Shown: piece by piece, positions 53,490-62,423 of the stretch | Position numbering within the stretch: the first letter of the stretch is position 1 | How the letters are laid out: each line of letters starts with the position of its first letter | Source of the DNA: Mesorhizobium sp. ORS 3324 | Lineage (GTDB): Bacteria; Pseudomonadota; Alphaproteobacteria; Rhizobiales; Rhizobiaceae | Assembly (NCBI GenBank): GCA_000824825.2 | Contig: LM655204.1 | Span: forward strand, 1-64,000 | Length of the DNA: 64,000 bases | Direction: 5' to 3' | Translations under genes and position numbers: made by a program | The notes under the pieces: generated by a model | Told to the model about the DNA's origin: nothing | The model's database searches: none | What the model saw: only the letters and a program-made list of their open reading frames with translations

Positions 53490-53637
53490 CGGGTGGACCT
53501 CCCATCCCGGCTTGGCTGCTCCGCGAGGCAGCCTCGATGATTTCGAGCGACGATCCAGAGCGAACGTCACCGTCCGACCGAGGTTCCATCGAGCACAGGA
53601 TGAAGAGGCCATCAGCTGCACGTCTGTGATCGTCAAC

Positions 53638-54537
53638 TCACCCTTTGCGCAATGTATCCGCTATCATCGCATCCAGGCTGCCGGCCGAGACGCCGAGCAG
53701 GTGCTCGGTATCCGATGCATCGAGAATGCAGGGCTGCCGGTAGAGGTAGGCCATTTCCGGCAGCTCGCGCATGAGCTCGTCCTCGCGTCCCAGCGCTTCC
53801 AGTTCTTCATCGCCAAACGCCTGAAGGTCGGGAACCGGCGCGCCTGCCAGGTGCGCGAAGCGCGCTGCCAGGTTGCGTACCGAGGAATGTTGCGACGGCA
53901 CGAGAAAAGCGCGTCCCCACTCACCCGGATAGCGCGCGGCAGCGACCAGGGTCCGGGCAACGTCCTTGGTGAAGGTCCAGGCGTGCAGGGCATCGAGATC
54001 ACCCGAGACCATGGCGGGCTTGCCGGCGAGCAATGGCGGCAGCGTCATCAGCATGAACAGCGAGCCGGCGCCCTCGCCTAGGTAGTCGCTGGCACGAACC
54101 TCCAACGCGGGAACCTTCGCCGCCAAGGCACGCTCCCACATCGCGGCCCTGACGCGGCCCTTCACACTTGTCGGGGCGAGCGACGCGGTGGATGTCAGGG
54201 GAGACTTTGCCCCGCTGCCATAGCCGTAGACGTTGCCGAGGACGATCAGGCGAGCCCGCAGCTTTTCGGCTGCCCCGGCCACGCCGTCCATGATCGGCGG
54301 AAAGTCGGCCGGCCATCTTGTGTAGAGCGGCATGGCGCACATGAAGATCGCTTCCGCGCCTGTGCCTGCCCGAGCAAGGCCGTCTGCGTCCCGCGCATCG
54401 AGCGCTATGCCGACAACGGCTCCGCCCGGCGCCGCGCCGCTTCGGCTGACCAGCCGGACCTCGTGACCGTCGGCGGCAAGAAGACGCGCGGTCTCGCGCC
54501 CGACCGGCCCGGCGCCGACCACAACAAATACGGACAT
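53638..54537 (-). CDS. NAD(P)-binding (NmrA/epimerase-like) protein
   Basis: A 299-residue Rossmann-fold protein with VVVGAGPVGRETARLL at the N-terminus and the extended-SDR segment LIVLGNVYGYG near 98-108. The usual Tyr-x3-Lys is not obvious, so it may be an atypical SDR such as NmrA or an ergosterol-type redox sensor. It is divergent from the AraC gene at 54708, with 170 bases between, and likely controlled by it. A DUF1772 gene follows it. Confidence 0.8.
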   Translation of the reverse strand: MSVFVVVGAGPVGRETARLLAADGHEVRLVSRSGAAPGGAVVGIALDARDADGLARAGTGAEAIFMCAMPLYTRWPADFPPIMDGVAGAAEKLRARLIVLGNVYGYGSGAKSPLTSTASLAPTSVKGRVRAAMWERALAAKVPALEVRASDYLGEGAGSLFMLMTLPPLLAGKPAMVSGDLDALHAWTFTKDVARTLVAAARYPGEWGRAFLVPSQHSSVRNLAARFAHLAGAPVPDLQAFGDEELEALGREDELMRELPEMAYLYRQPCILDASDTEHLLGVSAGSLDAMIADTLRKG

Positions 54538-54671
54538 TTCAAAGCCTCATCGATGTTGGACATGGAGAGGCAATTTCTGTTCGCATGAATTGAAAGTCGC
54601 GCAGGAAGTGCCGATCTTTGAGCACGTTCTGCCTTGTTTATTTACGCAATTCCGGACGGAAAACCGCTACG

Positions 54672-54694
54672 CACTTTTCCTGGAATTGCTTTAG
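54672..54694. repeat. Dispersed 23-base repeat, copy 2
   Basis: CACTTTTCCTGGAATTGCT followed by TTAG, ending 13 bases before the AraC gene start. It differs from the copy at 52970 by one base. The pair flanks the DUF1772/NmrA-like genes in the same orientation. Confidence 0.6.
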
Positions 54695-54707
54695 TTCGGA
54701 GCAGCTT

Positions 54708-55523
54708 ATGGACGGCCTGTCTGCAACACCTTGGCCTTCGGCAGGCGTCAGTATTTCGCTGAGGGTCTATCAGGCCGGCTCAATCCAGCTGCCGCCGGTC
54801 AGCGACCATCGCATCGTCGTGCACGCAAGTCCCGCGACCTGGTCGTTTTGCTTGGTGAGCGGAAGCCGTCATTTGCGACGGGAGGGCGATATCGACCTCG
54901 TCCCCGCCGGCGAGGAAGGCGGCTATGAGGCAGAGACCGCCTGCGAGGCGCTGGAAATCCGCCTTCCGCCGCGCGTCCTGGAACGTGCGGCTTTCGAGAT
55001 GGGACCCGGCCGGCGATCAGGCCTCGACATGCGACACATCCTGCAAAACGAGCGCATTGTTCATCTCGCGCGCGCGCTGGAAAGCGAGCAAAGGGCGGGC
55101 GCCCCCGGCGGCCAGCTCTACGCCGAAACGATCGGCATCGCGCTCGCCACCCAGCTTGTGGGCGTGACGAAACCGGCGGCGAATTCCCCAGGCCGCCTGT
55201 CGGCGGCTCAGCTCAAGCGCCTCTACGACTTCGTCGAGGTTCATATCGACCGGCCTCTGACGATCGAGGTGCTGGCACGTGTCGCCGGTGCGAGCAGCTC
55301 GCATCTGCGCAGCTCGTTCAAGCAGGCCACCGGCATCACGGTTCACCGCTATGTGGTGCGCCGGCGCGTCGAGCGCGCCCGGCTGCTGCTTGCGCAGGGC
55401 CGGCTGAGCGCCGCCGAAGTCGCCCTTGCCGCAGGTTTCTCGCACCAGTCGCACATGGCGCGCTGGATGCGCCGCGAGCTGGGCGGGACGCCGCGATCCT
55501 TGCTGCGCGAACCAACAGCCTAA
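54708..55523 (+). CDS. AraC family transcriptional regulator
   Basis: A 271-residue regulator. The C-terminal 100 residues hold two helix-turn-helix motifs (LTIEVLARVAGASSSHLRSSFKQ.. and SAAEVALAAGFSHQSHMARWMRR) ending in GTPRSLLRE. The N-terminal domain probably senses a ligand. The ATG at 54708 has CGGAG upstream. It likely controls the divergent NmrA-like gene and itself. Confidence 0.9.
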   Translation: MDGLSATPWPSAGVSISLRVYQAGSIQLPPVSDHRIVVHASPATWSFCLVSGSRHLRREGDIDLVPAGEEGGYEAETACEALEIRLPPRVLERAAFEMGPGRRSGLDMRHILQNERIVHLARALESEQRAGAPGGQLYAETIGIALATQLVGVTKPAANSPGRLSAAQLKRLYDFVEVHIDRPLTIEVLARVAGASSSHLRSSFKQATGITVHRYVVRRRVERARLLLAQGRLSAAEVALAAGFSHQSHMARWMRRELGGTPRSLLREPTA

Positions 55524-55570
55524 ACCTTTTGCTCCGACAGGCGTTGTTCGTTCCAAGCGCGTCGTGCCGA

Positions 55571-55642
55571 AACGGATTCAGGCGATACGCTCTAAATCTT
55601 TCGTGTTTGCGCATGTCGTTTCCCAAAACCGGGCGACATGCG
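55571..55642. repeat. Intergenic rhizobial palindromic repeat
   Basis: AACGGATTCAGGCGATACGC is followed by a hairpin with arms GCATGTCG (55611-55618) and CGACATGC (55634-55641), with CCCAAAACCGGG between. I recognise this as a member of the short palindromic intergenic repeats scattered through Mesorhizobium and relatives, many of which read GCATGTCGTTATCCC. It lies between the AraC and HAD/ATPase genes. Confidence 0.65.
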
Positions 55643-55682
55643 TTGGACGGACCGAGCGAACGCCTGCGGATAGGATCAACCG

Positions 55683-57395
55683 ATGTATTTCATGGCATTG
55701 GCCACCGACTATGACGGCACGCTGGCGCATGACGGGCTGGTTGCGGCAAGCACGCTCGTGGCGCTTGAAAAACTGAAGAAGTCGGGCCGCAAGCTGATTC
55801 TGGTAACGGGCCGCGAATTGCCCGACCTCAAGGAGGTATTTCCGGAGGTAAGCCTGTTCGACAAGGTCGTCGCCGAAAACGGCGCCGTGATCTACACGCC
55901 GGCCAGCGAAGAAGAACGCACGCTGTCGCCTTCCCCTCCCGCCGATCTTGTCGACAAACTGAAGAAGCGCGGCGTCAAGCCGCTATCGGTCGGCCGCTCG
56001 ATCGTTGCCACCTGGGAGCCGCACCAGGCCACTGTGCTCGACGTCATCAAGAAGCTCGGGCTGGAGCTTGAAATTGTCTTCAACAAGGGCGCCGTGATGA
56101 TCCTGCCCTCAGGCATCAACAAGGCCACCGGGCTGGCGGCGGCGCTCTGCGATCTCAAGTTGTCAGCGAACAATGTGGTGGCCGTGGGAGATGCCGAGAA
56201 CGACCACGCATTTCTAAGAGCCTCGGGCTGCAGCGTCGCCGTCGCCAATGCTCTGCCGGCCGTCAAGCAAACCGCCGATCTCGTCACAAAAGGCGCTCGC
56301 GGCAAGGGCGTCGAGGAGCTGATCCGCAAACTGATCAAGCAGGATCACCTAATCGCTCGAAAACGCTCGCGCGGCATCCAGTTGGGAACTGCCGATGGCA
56401 AGACTGTCTATCTATCGCCCGTCGAGACGGTTCTGATCGCCGGAAGTTCAGGTATTGGCAAATCCACATTGGCAACCGCGCTGATCGAGGGACTTGTCGA
56501 AAAAGGCCTGCAGTTCTGCATCTTTGACCCAGAGGGTGACTATGACGGACTGCAGGGCGCGGTGCATCTCGGCGATGCCTCCAGCCCTCCGAGCAAGGAT
56601 CAGCTGCTGGAGCTGATCGACAGGCCGGGCACCAATATCGTGGTCAACGGACTTGCGCTTAAGTTCGACGAGCGGCCCGATTTTTTCGCCGAATTGCTGC
56701 CCGGCCTCGGCAAGGTCCGCTATCGCACGGCAAGACCGAATTGGCTAATCATGGACGAGGCGCATCATCTCTTGCCCAAAAGGCGTGAGGACACGCGCGC
56801 GGTGCTTTCGCTGGAGCTGCCGGGCACGGTGCTGATCACAGTGCATCCCGAGGCAATCTCTACAGGTGCCTTGCGCCTGGTGACTGCCGTGATCGCGCTC
56901 GGCCCAAAGGCGAAGGGCGTCATCAAGACCTTCTGCAAGGAGGCCGGCCTGGAGGCGCCCAAGAATATCCTTTCGCCGAAGGGCGACCGAGTGCTGCTGT
57001 GGCGGCCGCGCGTCGACAAGAAGCCTTTCACCGTCAAACCGATCGAACCAAACCAGTCGCTGAAGCGGCACAGCCGCAAATACGCCGAAGGCGAGCTCGA
57101 CGAGGCGGGGAGCTTCTATTTCACTGGGCCGCGAAAGGCGATGAATCTCAGAGCCCACAACCTCATGATCTTCGCCCAGATGGCGGAAGGCATCGACGAC
57201 AAAACCTGGGAATACCACCTGCGCGCCGGCGACTATTCCAAATGGTTCCGCCAACAGATCAGGGACAAGGAACTAGCGCGCGAGGCGGCCGAGGCCGAGA
57301 AGGACAAGCATCTATCGCCCAAGGAGAGCCGCAAGCGGGTGCTGGAGGCCGTGCGCCGCCGCTACACGGCGCCGGCCACGGCACCAGAAACTTAG
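55683..57395 (+). CDS. HAD-type phosphatase fused to a P-loop ATPase domain
   Basis: A 570-residue protein in two parts. Residues 1-225 are a HAD-IIB phosphatase: motif I DYDGTLA (Asp9, Asp11), motif II LVTGRE, the motif III Lys in SGINKATGL, and motif IV VGDAENDHAFL. Residues 245-460 are an ATPase of the HerA/FtsK-like group, with Walker A GSSGIGKST near 253-261 and Walker B WLIMDEAHHLLP near 354-365. The C-terminal 100 residues are charged, helical and end in a Lys/Arg-rich tail. HAD-IIB enzymes usually act on sugar phosphates. What the ATPase moves or checks is unknown. ATG 55683 has AGGAT upstream; ATG 55692 is an alternative. Confidence 0.85.
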   Translation: MYFMALATDYDGTLAHDGLVAASTLVALEKLKKSGRKLILVTGRELPDLKEVFPEVSLFDKVVAENGAVIYTPASEEERTLSPSPPADLVDKLKKRGVKPLSVGRSIVATWEPHQATVLDVIKKLGLELEIVFNKGAVMILPSGINKATGLAAALCDLKLSANNVVAVGDAENDHAFLRASGCSVAVANALPAVKQTADLVTKGARGKGVEELIRKLIKQDHLIARKRSRGIQLGTADGKTVYLSPVETVLIAGSSGIGKSTLATALIEGLVEKGLQFCIFDPEGDYDGLQGAVHLGDASSPPSKDQLLELIDRPGTNIVVNGLALKFDERPDFFAELLPGLGKVRYRTARPNWLIMDEAHHLLPKRREDTRAVLSLELPGTVLITVHPEAISTGALRLVTAVIALGPKAKGVIKTFCKEAGLEAPKNILSPKGDRVLLWRPRVDKKPFTVKPIEPNQSLKRHSRKYAEGELDEAGSFYFTGPRKAMNLRAHNLMIFAQMAEGIDDKTWEYHLRAGDYSKWFRQQIRDKELAREAAEAEKDKHLSPKESRKRVLEAVRRRYTAPATAPET

Positions 57396-57426
57396 CAGAT
57401 TAGCCGTATCCGGGCGGCGGTCCGCC

Positions 57427-60400
57427 TCAGCTCGCCTCGCGCATCGCTTCGGCCGCCTGCAGGTCGACCGAGACCAATTGGCTGACGCCCTGCTCGGCCA
57501 TGGTGACGCCGAACAGCCGGTCCATGCGCGCCATGGTGATCGGGTTGTGGGTGATGATGACGAAGCGCGTCTCGGTTGTCTTGGCCATCTCTTCCATAAG
57601 GTTGCAGAAGCGCTCGACATTGTGATCGTCAAGCGGCGCGTCGACCTCGTCGAGCACGCAGATCGGCGCCGGGTTGGTGAGGAAGACGGCAAAGATCAGC
57701 GACATCGCCGTCAGCGCCTGCTCGCCGCCGGAAAGCAGCGTCATGGTCTGCGGCTTCTTGCCCGGAGGACGGGCGAGGATTTCCAGCCCCGCCTCCAGCG
57801 GATCTTCCGATTCGATCAGCTGCAGCTCGGCCGTGCCGCCGCCGAACAGATGCGAGAACAGGCGCTGGAAATGGCCGTTGACCACTTCGAAAGCCGACAA
57901 TAGCCGCTCGCGGCCCTCGCGGTTGAGGTTCTGGATCGCCTGGCGAAGCTTGCGGATCGCCTCGATGATGTCCTCGCGCTCGGAGACGATGGTCTCCAGC
58001 CGCTCCGACAGCTCCCGCTGCTCTTCCTCGGCGCGCAGATTGACGGCGCCGAGGCGTTCGCGCTCAATCTTCAGCCGGTCGAGCTGGCGTTCGACCTCTG
58101 CCATGTCCGGCATCGGATCGTCGGCTTCGAGGCCGGTATGCTTGATGACCAGATGCGGCGGCGTGTTAAGCGCTTCCTGGATGCGCGCCTCGACCTCGGC
58201 GCGCCGCTCGTCGGCCGCCGTCAGCCGCTCCTCGGCGCGGACGCGGGTCTCGCGCGCTTCGGCAAGCGACTGGATGGCGGCGGTCGCGGCCTTGTCGAGC
58301 TCGGCCTGCTTGGTCTCCGCCTCCTGCAGGCGGTCGCCGGCCGCCTGGCGCAGCGCCTCGGCCTCGGAAAGCTGCGTCAAAAGCGCGCGGCGCTTGGCGT
58401 CGATCTCGTCCGGCGCGTCGGCCAGCCTCTCGCGCTCGGCCTCGGCTTCAGCCTTGCGCTCGCCGAGCGCGGCGATCTGTGTCGAGGCGTTCTCGGCGCG
58501 CTCCAGCCAGTTCTTGCGCTCGACACCGATCGCGTCGAGCCGGCGGATACGCGCCTCCGCCTCGCGGCGCAGGCCCTCATGCACGGCGCGCGCGTCGGCA
58601 AGCGTGGCGCGGTCGCGCGCGACATTGGCGGAGGCCTGTTCGAGCTGGAGCTGCAGGTCGCCGAGATCGGGCGCGTCCTTGAGCATATCCTCGGCTTCGA
58701 GGAAAGCGGCCTGCGTCTCCTCGTGGCTGTCGACGATGCGCGCGCGCGCCTCATCGAGTGCTGCGCGCCGGCTCGCCAGCTCGCCGCCGGCCTTCTCGGC
58801 CTCGGCCAGCGCGTTGCGGGCGCCGTCCAGCCCATGCTGGGCGTCGCGGCCGGCCTGGCGTGCGTTGCGCTCGGCCTCGCTCGCCTGGCGCATCGCCTGC
58901 TCGGCGCGCACCAGCGCCTCTTCGGCCTCGCGCATGACACGGGTCGCCTGCACGGCCTCGGCATCGAGCTCGGCCAGACGGTTCTTCTGCGCCAGCCGCT
59001 GCGCGGCCGCGGTCGGAGCATCGGCGCTGGCCGTCAGGCCGTCCCAACGCCAGAGAGCGCCGTCGCGGCTGACCAGCCGCTGTCCAGGCGCAAGCAGCGC
59101 CTGGAGACGGCGGCCGTCCGCGGCATCGACGATGCCGATCTGCGCCAAACGGCGGGCAAGCTGCGCCGGCGCATGCACGACGCTGGCAAGGCTCTTCACG
59201 CCTTCGGGCAATGCCGCATCGCCGGGCTGGACCGCGCTCTCGCCCCAATGCACCGGCGCGCTGCGGTCGAGCGGCACATCGAGGTCCTCGCCCAGCGCCG
59301 CACCCAACGCGGTCTCGTAGCCACGCTCAACGCTGATCTGCTCCAGCACCGAGGGGAACAGGTCGCCGCTTGCGGCGTTGAGGATCTTGGCCAGCGTGCG
59401 CGCTTCCGTCTCGATGCGCGCGAGCTCGGCCTTGGCGTCCTGCAGCGGCGGTCGGGCGGCGCTTTCGGCCGCGCGCGCCTCGGCGACCGTCTGCTCAGCG
59501 GCAATCGCGCCGGCTTCGCTCTCTTCGAGGCGGGCCAGCGCGTCCTCGACCAGCAGCCGCTTCTCAGCCGGGTCAGGCAGGCCGGAAATGCGCGCCACAA
59601 TGTCGGAAAGCTCGCGGTCGACCTCGGCGAGCTGGCGGGCGAAACGGTCGCGCCGCTCGGCGGTCTCGCGCAGCGTGCGCTCGATCTGATGGCGCGAGGC
59701 GGCCGCTTCGGCGCGTTCGGCAGTCAGCGCGGCAAGCTTGGCTTCGCTTTGCGACAGCGTCGCGCCGGCCTGCTCGAAGGCGGCGCGCGTGGTGGCCTCG
59801 CGCTCGGCGGCACCGGCGTTTTCCGAATTCAGCTCCGCTTCCTCGGCGCGCAGACGCTCGAGGATGTCGGCATTGTCGCGCACCATCCGCTCTTCGCGGG
59901 CGATGTCGGCGTCGAGCTGCTGGAGCCTTCGCTCCAGTTCCGCTTGGCGCAAGCGGATGCGGCCGGCTTCCTCCTCGATCTGCGTCTTGGCGATCGACAG
60001 GCGCTGGAAGGCGGCGGCCGCGGCGGCTTCCGCGTCACGCAGATCCGGCAGGCGGTGCGCGGCAATGCCCTGCTCCCTCGCGGCCGCCATTTGCGCCGCG
60101 GCGCGATCGCCAACAAGCGTGGTCGCGACGGCAAGCGCGGAACGCGCCTCGCCCTCCTGGGTCTTGGCCAGCGTCCAGCGCAGATGCAGCAGTGTCGCCT
60201 CAGCCTTGCGGATATCGGCCGACAGGTTCTTGAAGCGCGAAGCCTGGCGGGCCTGCCGCTTCAGGCTGTCGATCTGGCTTTCCAGCTCGCCGACGACGTC
60301 GTCCAGACGCTCGAGGTTCTGCTCGGCTCCCTTCAGCCTGAGTTCGGCCTCATGCCGGCGGGTGTGCAGGCCGGAAATGCCGGCGGCCTCTTCGAGAAGG

Positions 60401-60885
60401 GCGCGGCGGGCCTGGGGCTTCGCCTGTATCAACTCGCCGATACGGCCCTGCCCGACCATCGAAGGCGAACGCGCGCCCGTCGACTGGTCGGCGAAGAGCA
60501 GCTGCACGTCCTTGGCGCGCGCTTCCTTGCCGTTGATGCGATAGAGCGATCCAGCCTCGCGCTCGATACGGCGCGATACCTGCAGTTCGTCGGCATCGTT
60601 GAAGGCGGCGGGCGCGGTGCGGTCTGAATTGTCGAGGAAGAGCGTGACTTCGGCGGTGTTGCGGGCCGGCCGCGCGCCGGAGCCGGAAAAGATCACGTCG
60701 TCCATGCCGGACGCGCGCATGTTCTTGTAGGAGCTTTCGCCCATCACCCAGCGCAGCGCTTCGACCAGGTTCGACTTGCCGCAGCCGTTCGGCCCGACGA
60801 TGCCGGTCAGCCCGCGTTCGATGACGAACTCGCCGGGCTCGACGAAGGACTTGAAACCGAGGAGGCGAAGGCGCGAAAACTTCAT
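57427..60885 (-). CDS. smc: Chromosome segregation protein SMC
   Basis: A 1152-residue SMC protein of full length. Walker A GPNGCGKS is at residues 31-38. Long coiled coils occupy about 165-500 and 660-1000, with the hinge near 500-640. The C-terminal head has the signature LLSGGEQALTAMSL and Walker B PICVLDEVDAPLDDHNV. With ScpA and ScpB (not here) it organises and separates chromosomes. It ends 31 bases from the convergent HAD/ATPase gene. Its place beside the thioredoxin-fold lipoprotein, DciA-like and mutY genes is typical of rhizobia. Confidence 0.96.
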   Translation of the reverse strand: MKFSRLRLLGFKSFVEPGEFVIERGLTGIVGPNGCGKSNLVEALRWVMGESSYKNMRASGMDDVIFSGSGARPARNTAEVTLFLDNSDRTAPAAFNDADELQVSRRIEREAGSLYRINGKEARAKDVQLLFADQSTGARSPSMVGQGRIGELIQAKPQARRALLEEAAGISGLHTRRHEAELRLKGAEQNLERLDDVVGELESQIDSLKRQARQASRFKNLSADIRKAEATLLHLRWTLAKTQEGEARSALAVATTLVGDRAAAQMAAAREQGIAAHRLPDLRDAEAAAAAAFQRLSIAKTQIEEEAGRIRLRQAELERRLQQLDADIAREERMVRDNADILERLRAEEAELNSENAGAAEREATTRAAFEQAGATLSQSEAKLAALTAERAEAAASRHQIERTLRETAERRDRFARQLAEVDRELSDIVARISGLPDPAEKRLLVEDALARLEESEAGAIAAEQTVAEARAAESAARPPLQDAKAELARIETEARTLAKILNAASGDLFPSVLEQISVERGYETALGAALGEDLDVPLDRSAPVHWGESAVQPGDAALPEGVKSLASVVHAPAQLARRLAQIGIVDAADGRRLQALLAPGQRLVSRDGALWRWDGLTASADAPTAAAQRLAQKNRLAELDAEAVQATRVMREAEEALVRAEQAMRQASEAERNARQAGRDAQHGLDGARNALAEAEKAGGELASRRAALDEARARIVDSHEETQAAFLEAEDMLKDAPDLGDLQLQLEQASANVARDRATLADARAVHEGLRREAEARIRRLDAIGVERKNWLERAENASTQIAALGERKAEAEAERERLADAPDEIDAKRRALLTQLSEAEALRQAAGDRLQEAETKQAELDKAATAAIQSLAEARETRVRAEERLTAADERRAEVEARIQEALNTPPHLVIKHTGLEADDPMPDMAEVERQLDRLKIERERLGAVNLRAEEEQRELSERLETIVSEREDIIEAIRKLRQAIQNLNREGRERLLSAFEVVNGHFQRLFSHLFGGGTAELQLIESEDPLEAGLEILARPPGKKPQTMTLLSGGEQALTAMSLIFAVFLTNPAPICVLDEVDAPLDDHNVERFCNLMEEMAKTTETRFVIITHNPITMARMDRLFGVTMAEQGVSQLVSVDLQAAEAMREAS

Positions 60886-60948
60886 TCGCGCCGCCCTACA
60901 CTAAAGGCGAGCGCGCCAAAGCCGAGCCGCTTCGGCGCGGCCTGGATG

Positions 60949-61692
60949 TCAGAGCAGAGGGTCGATGATGGCCGACATTTCCTCAATCGACATCGCCCCT
61001 TTGTAGGTCTTTCCATTGATGAAGAAGGTCGGCGTCGAGTCGACCTTGAACTCGTCCGCTCCGCGTTTCTGGACTGCTCTCACATCGTCCAGAAGTTTCT
61101 GGTCCGTCAAGCAGGCCTCGAAGGACTCCTGTGTAAAACCGGCGAGCTTGGAAATCTGCAGCAGCGCTTCCTTGGTGTTGTTGACGCCAACCCAGCTCGG
61201 CTGCTGCTTGAACAGCACATCGACCATGGCGAAGTAGTTGTCCTTGGCGCAGCGCGCCAGCATGAAGCCTGCCTCGGCGCTCGGGTCGAAGGGGAATTCG
61301 CGCAGGATGTAACGCACCTTGCCGGTGTCAATATACTTGGTCTTCAACTGAGGGAAGGTCGTGTTGTTGAAGTGCGCGCAATGCGGGCAGGTCATTGAGG
61401 CATATTCGACGATGATGACCTTGGCGTCGTCCTTGCCGAGCTGCTTTTCAGGCAATGCGCCGGGCTTCAGCAGCTCCGCCATGTCGACAGTACCCTGCGC
61501 TTCCGGCACCTGAGCGGCCGCCGGCGTGGCCGGCTTGGCTGGTGTCGATGGATTGGCGGGCTTCACGTCTGCCGCCTTCGCCTCCTCGCCGGAGTCGCTG
61601 CATGCGGCAAGCAACGCCACCGCAGGAACCGCGGCCAGCGTGGTCAGAAGGTTTCTGCGGGACAAGCTTTTGCCAAACGGGGCACTGTTCAT
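60949..61692 (-). CDS. DsbA family thioredoxin-fold lipoprotein
   Basis: A 247-residue exported protein. The signal region SRRNLLTTLAAVPAVALLAAC ends in a lipobox with Cys34, and a twin-arginine-like SRRNLL is present. A Pro/Ala-rich linker leads to a thioredoxin domain with active site CPHC in YASMTCPHCAHF and the cis-Pro in DSTPTFFING. It probably forms or isomerises disulfides in the periplasm. ATG 61692 has AGGTG upstream; a GTG three codons earlier is in frame. Confidence 0.92.
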   Translation of the reverse strand: MNSAPFGKSLSRRNLLTTLAAVPAVALLAACSDSGEEAKAADVKPANPSTPAKPATPAAAQVPEAQGTVDMAELLKPGALPEKQLGKDDAKVIIVEYASMTCPHCAHFNNTTFPQLKTKYIDTGKVRYILREFPFDPSAEAGFMLARCAKDNYFAMVDVLFKQQPSWVGVNNTKEALLQISKLAGFTQESFEACLTDQKLLDDVRAVQKRGADEFKVDSTPTFFINGKTYKGAMSIEEMSAIIDPLL

Positions 61693-61890
61693 GCGAATCA
61701 CCTGATATCGGTTGGATTTTGCAATGCAAGGGCTAGAAAAGGCGAGAGTTGGCGCGAATTAAGGCATCGCCGTCCCCAATCCAATCGCCAAAATTTTCGG
61801 GCGCGATCACGAATACGCGATATTGACGACAATTTTGCAGCACGCCGCATGTCTTTTCCAGAACCTGCGGCGCACTTGTCGAAGACATGC

Positions 61891-62391
61891 TCATGGCCTT
61901 TTTTGCCCCAGGATGGTTGCCCCCAACCGCTCCAGCGAAGCGCGCAAGCCGTCGTCCTCGATCTTGCCAACCGTGCGCGCCAGTCTCGATTTCTCGGCCT
62001 CGCTGAGCGGCCTAGGCACCGGTTTCGGCCGGGCTTTCGCAGAAAGGACCGGCTTCTGCAGGATCTTGATGCGACCGATGGCATTGAAGCCCAGAAAGGC
62101 GTTGACGCGGTTGATGACTTCGCCGGCCTCATGCTGCAGATGCAGCGCCGCCATGCCTTCGCAGGCGATGACCAGCAGCGCCGGCTCGAACGGATCGTCC
62201 TCATTGAGGCGTCGCGGCCATTGGATCTTTTCCGGACGCGAATGGCGGGCAAGGCGCGGGCCGGCGATCTCTTCCCAGGACTGCACCAGCCCGACCGAGA
62301 TGCCGGCGCGCTTTCTCAGCACCGGATCGAGGATCTCGGTCGCGAGATCGCTGACCGGAACGGGATTGCCGAAGGGCTTATTCCCTGCCAT
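61891..62391 (-). CDS. DciA-like protein (DUF721)
   Basis: A 166-residue protein of the DUF721/DciA family. The pattern LQSWEEIAGPRLARHS (here VQSWEEIAGPRLARHSRPEK) and LLVIACEGMAALHLQHEAGEVINRVNAFLG match it. DciA helps load the replicative helicase DnaB in bacteria without DnaC. It is divergent from mutY, with 32 bases between starts, and upstream of the DsbA-like gene. Confidence 0.85.
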   Translation of the reverse strand: MAGNKPFGNPVPVSDLATEILDPVLRKRAGISVGLVQSWEEIAGPRLARHSRPEKIQWPRRLNEDDPFEPALLVIACEGMAALHLQHEAGEVINRVNAFLGFNAIGRIKILQKPVLSAKARPKPVPRPLSEAEKSRLARTVGKIEDDGLRASLERLGATILGQKRP

Positions 62392-62423
62392 GTGCGTTCT
62401 CCGATCCCAAACTCAACCGATCA

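Noticed and set aside
58138..60627. 829-codon plus-strand open frame opposite smc
   Set aside because: It comes from the biased codon use of the coiled-coil regions (Ala, Glu, Arg). The smc frame is full length with all motifs.
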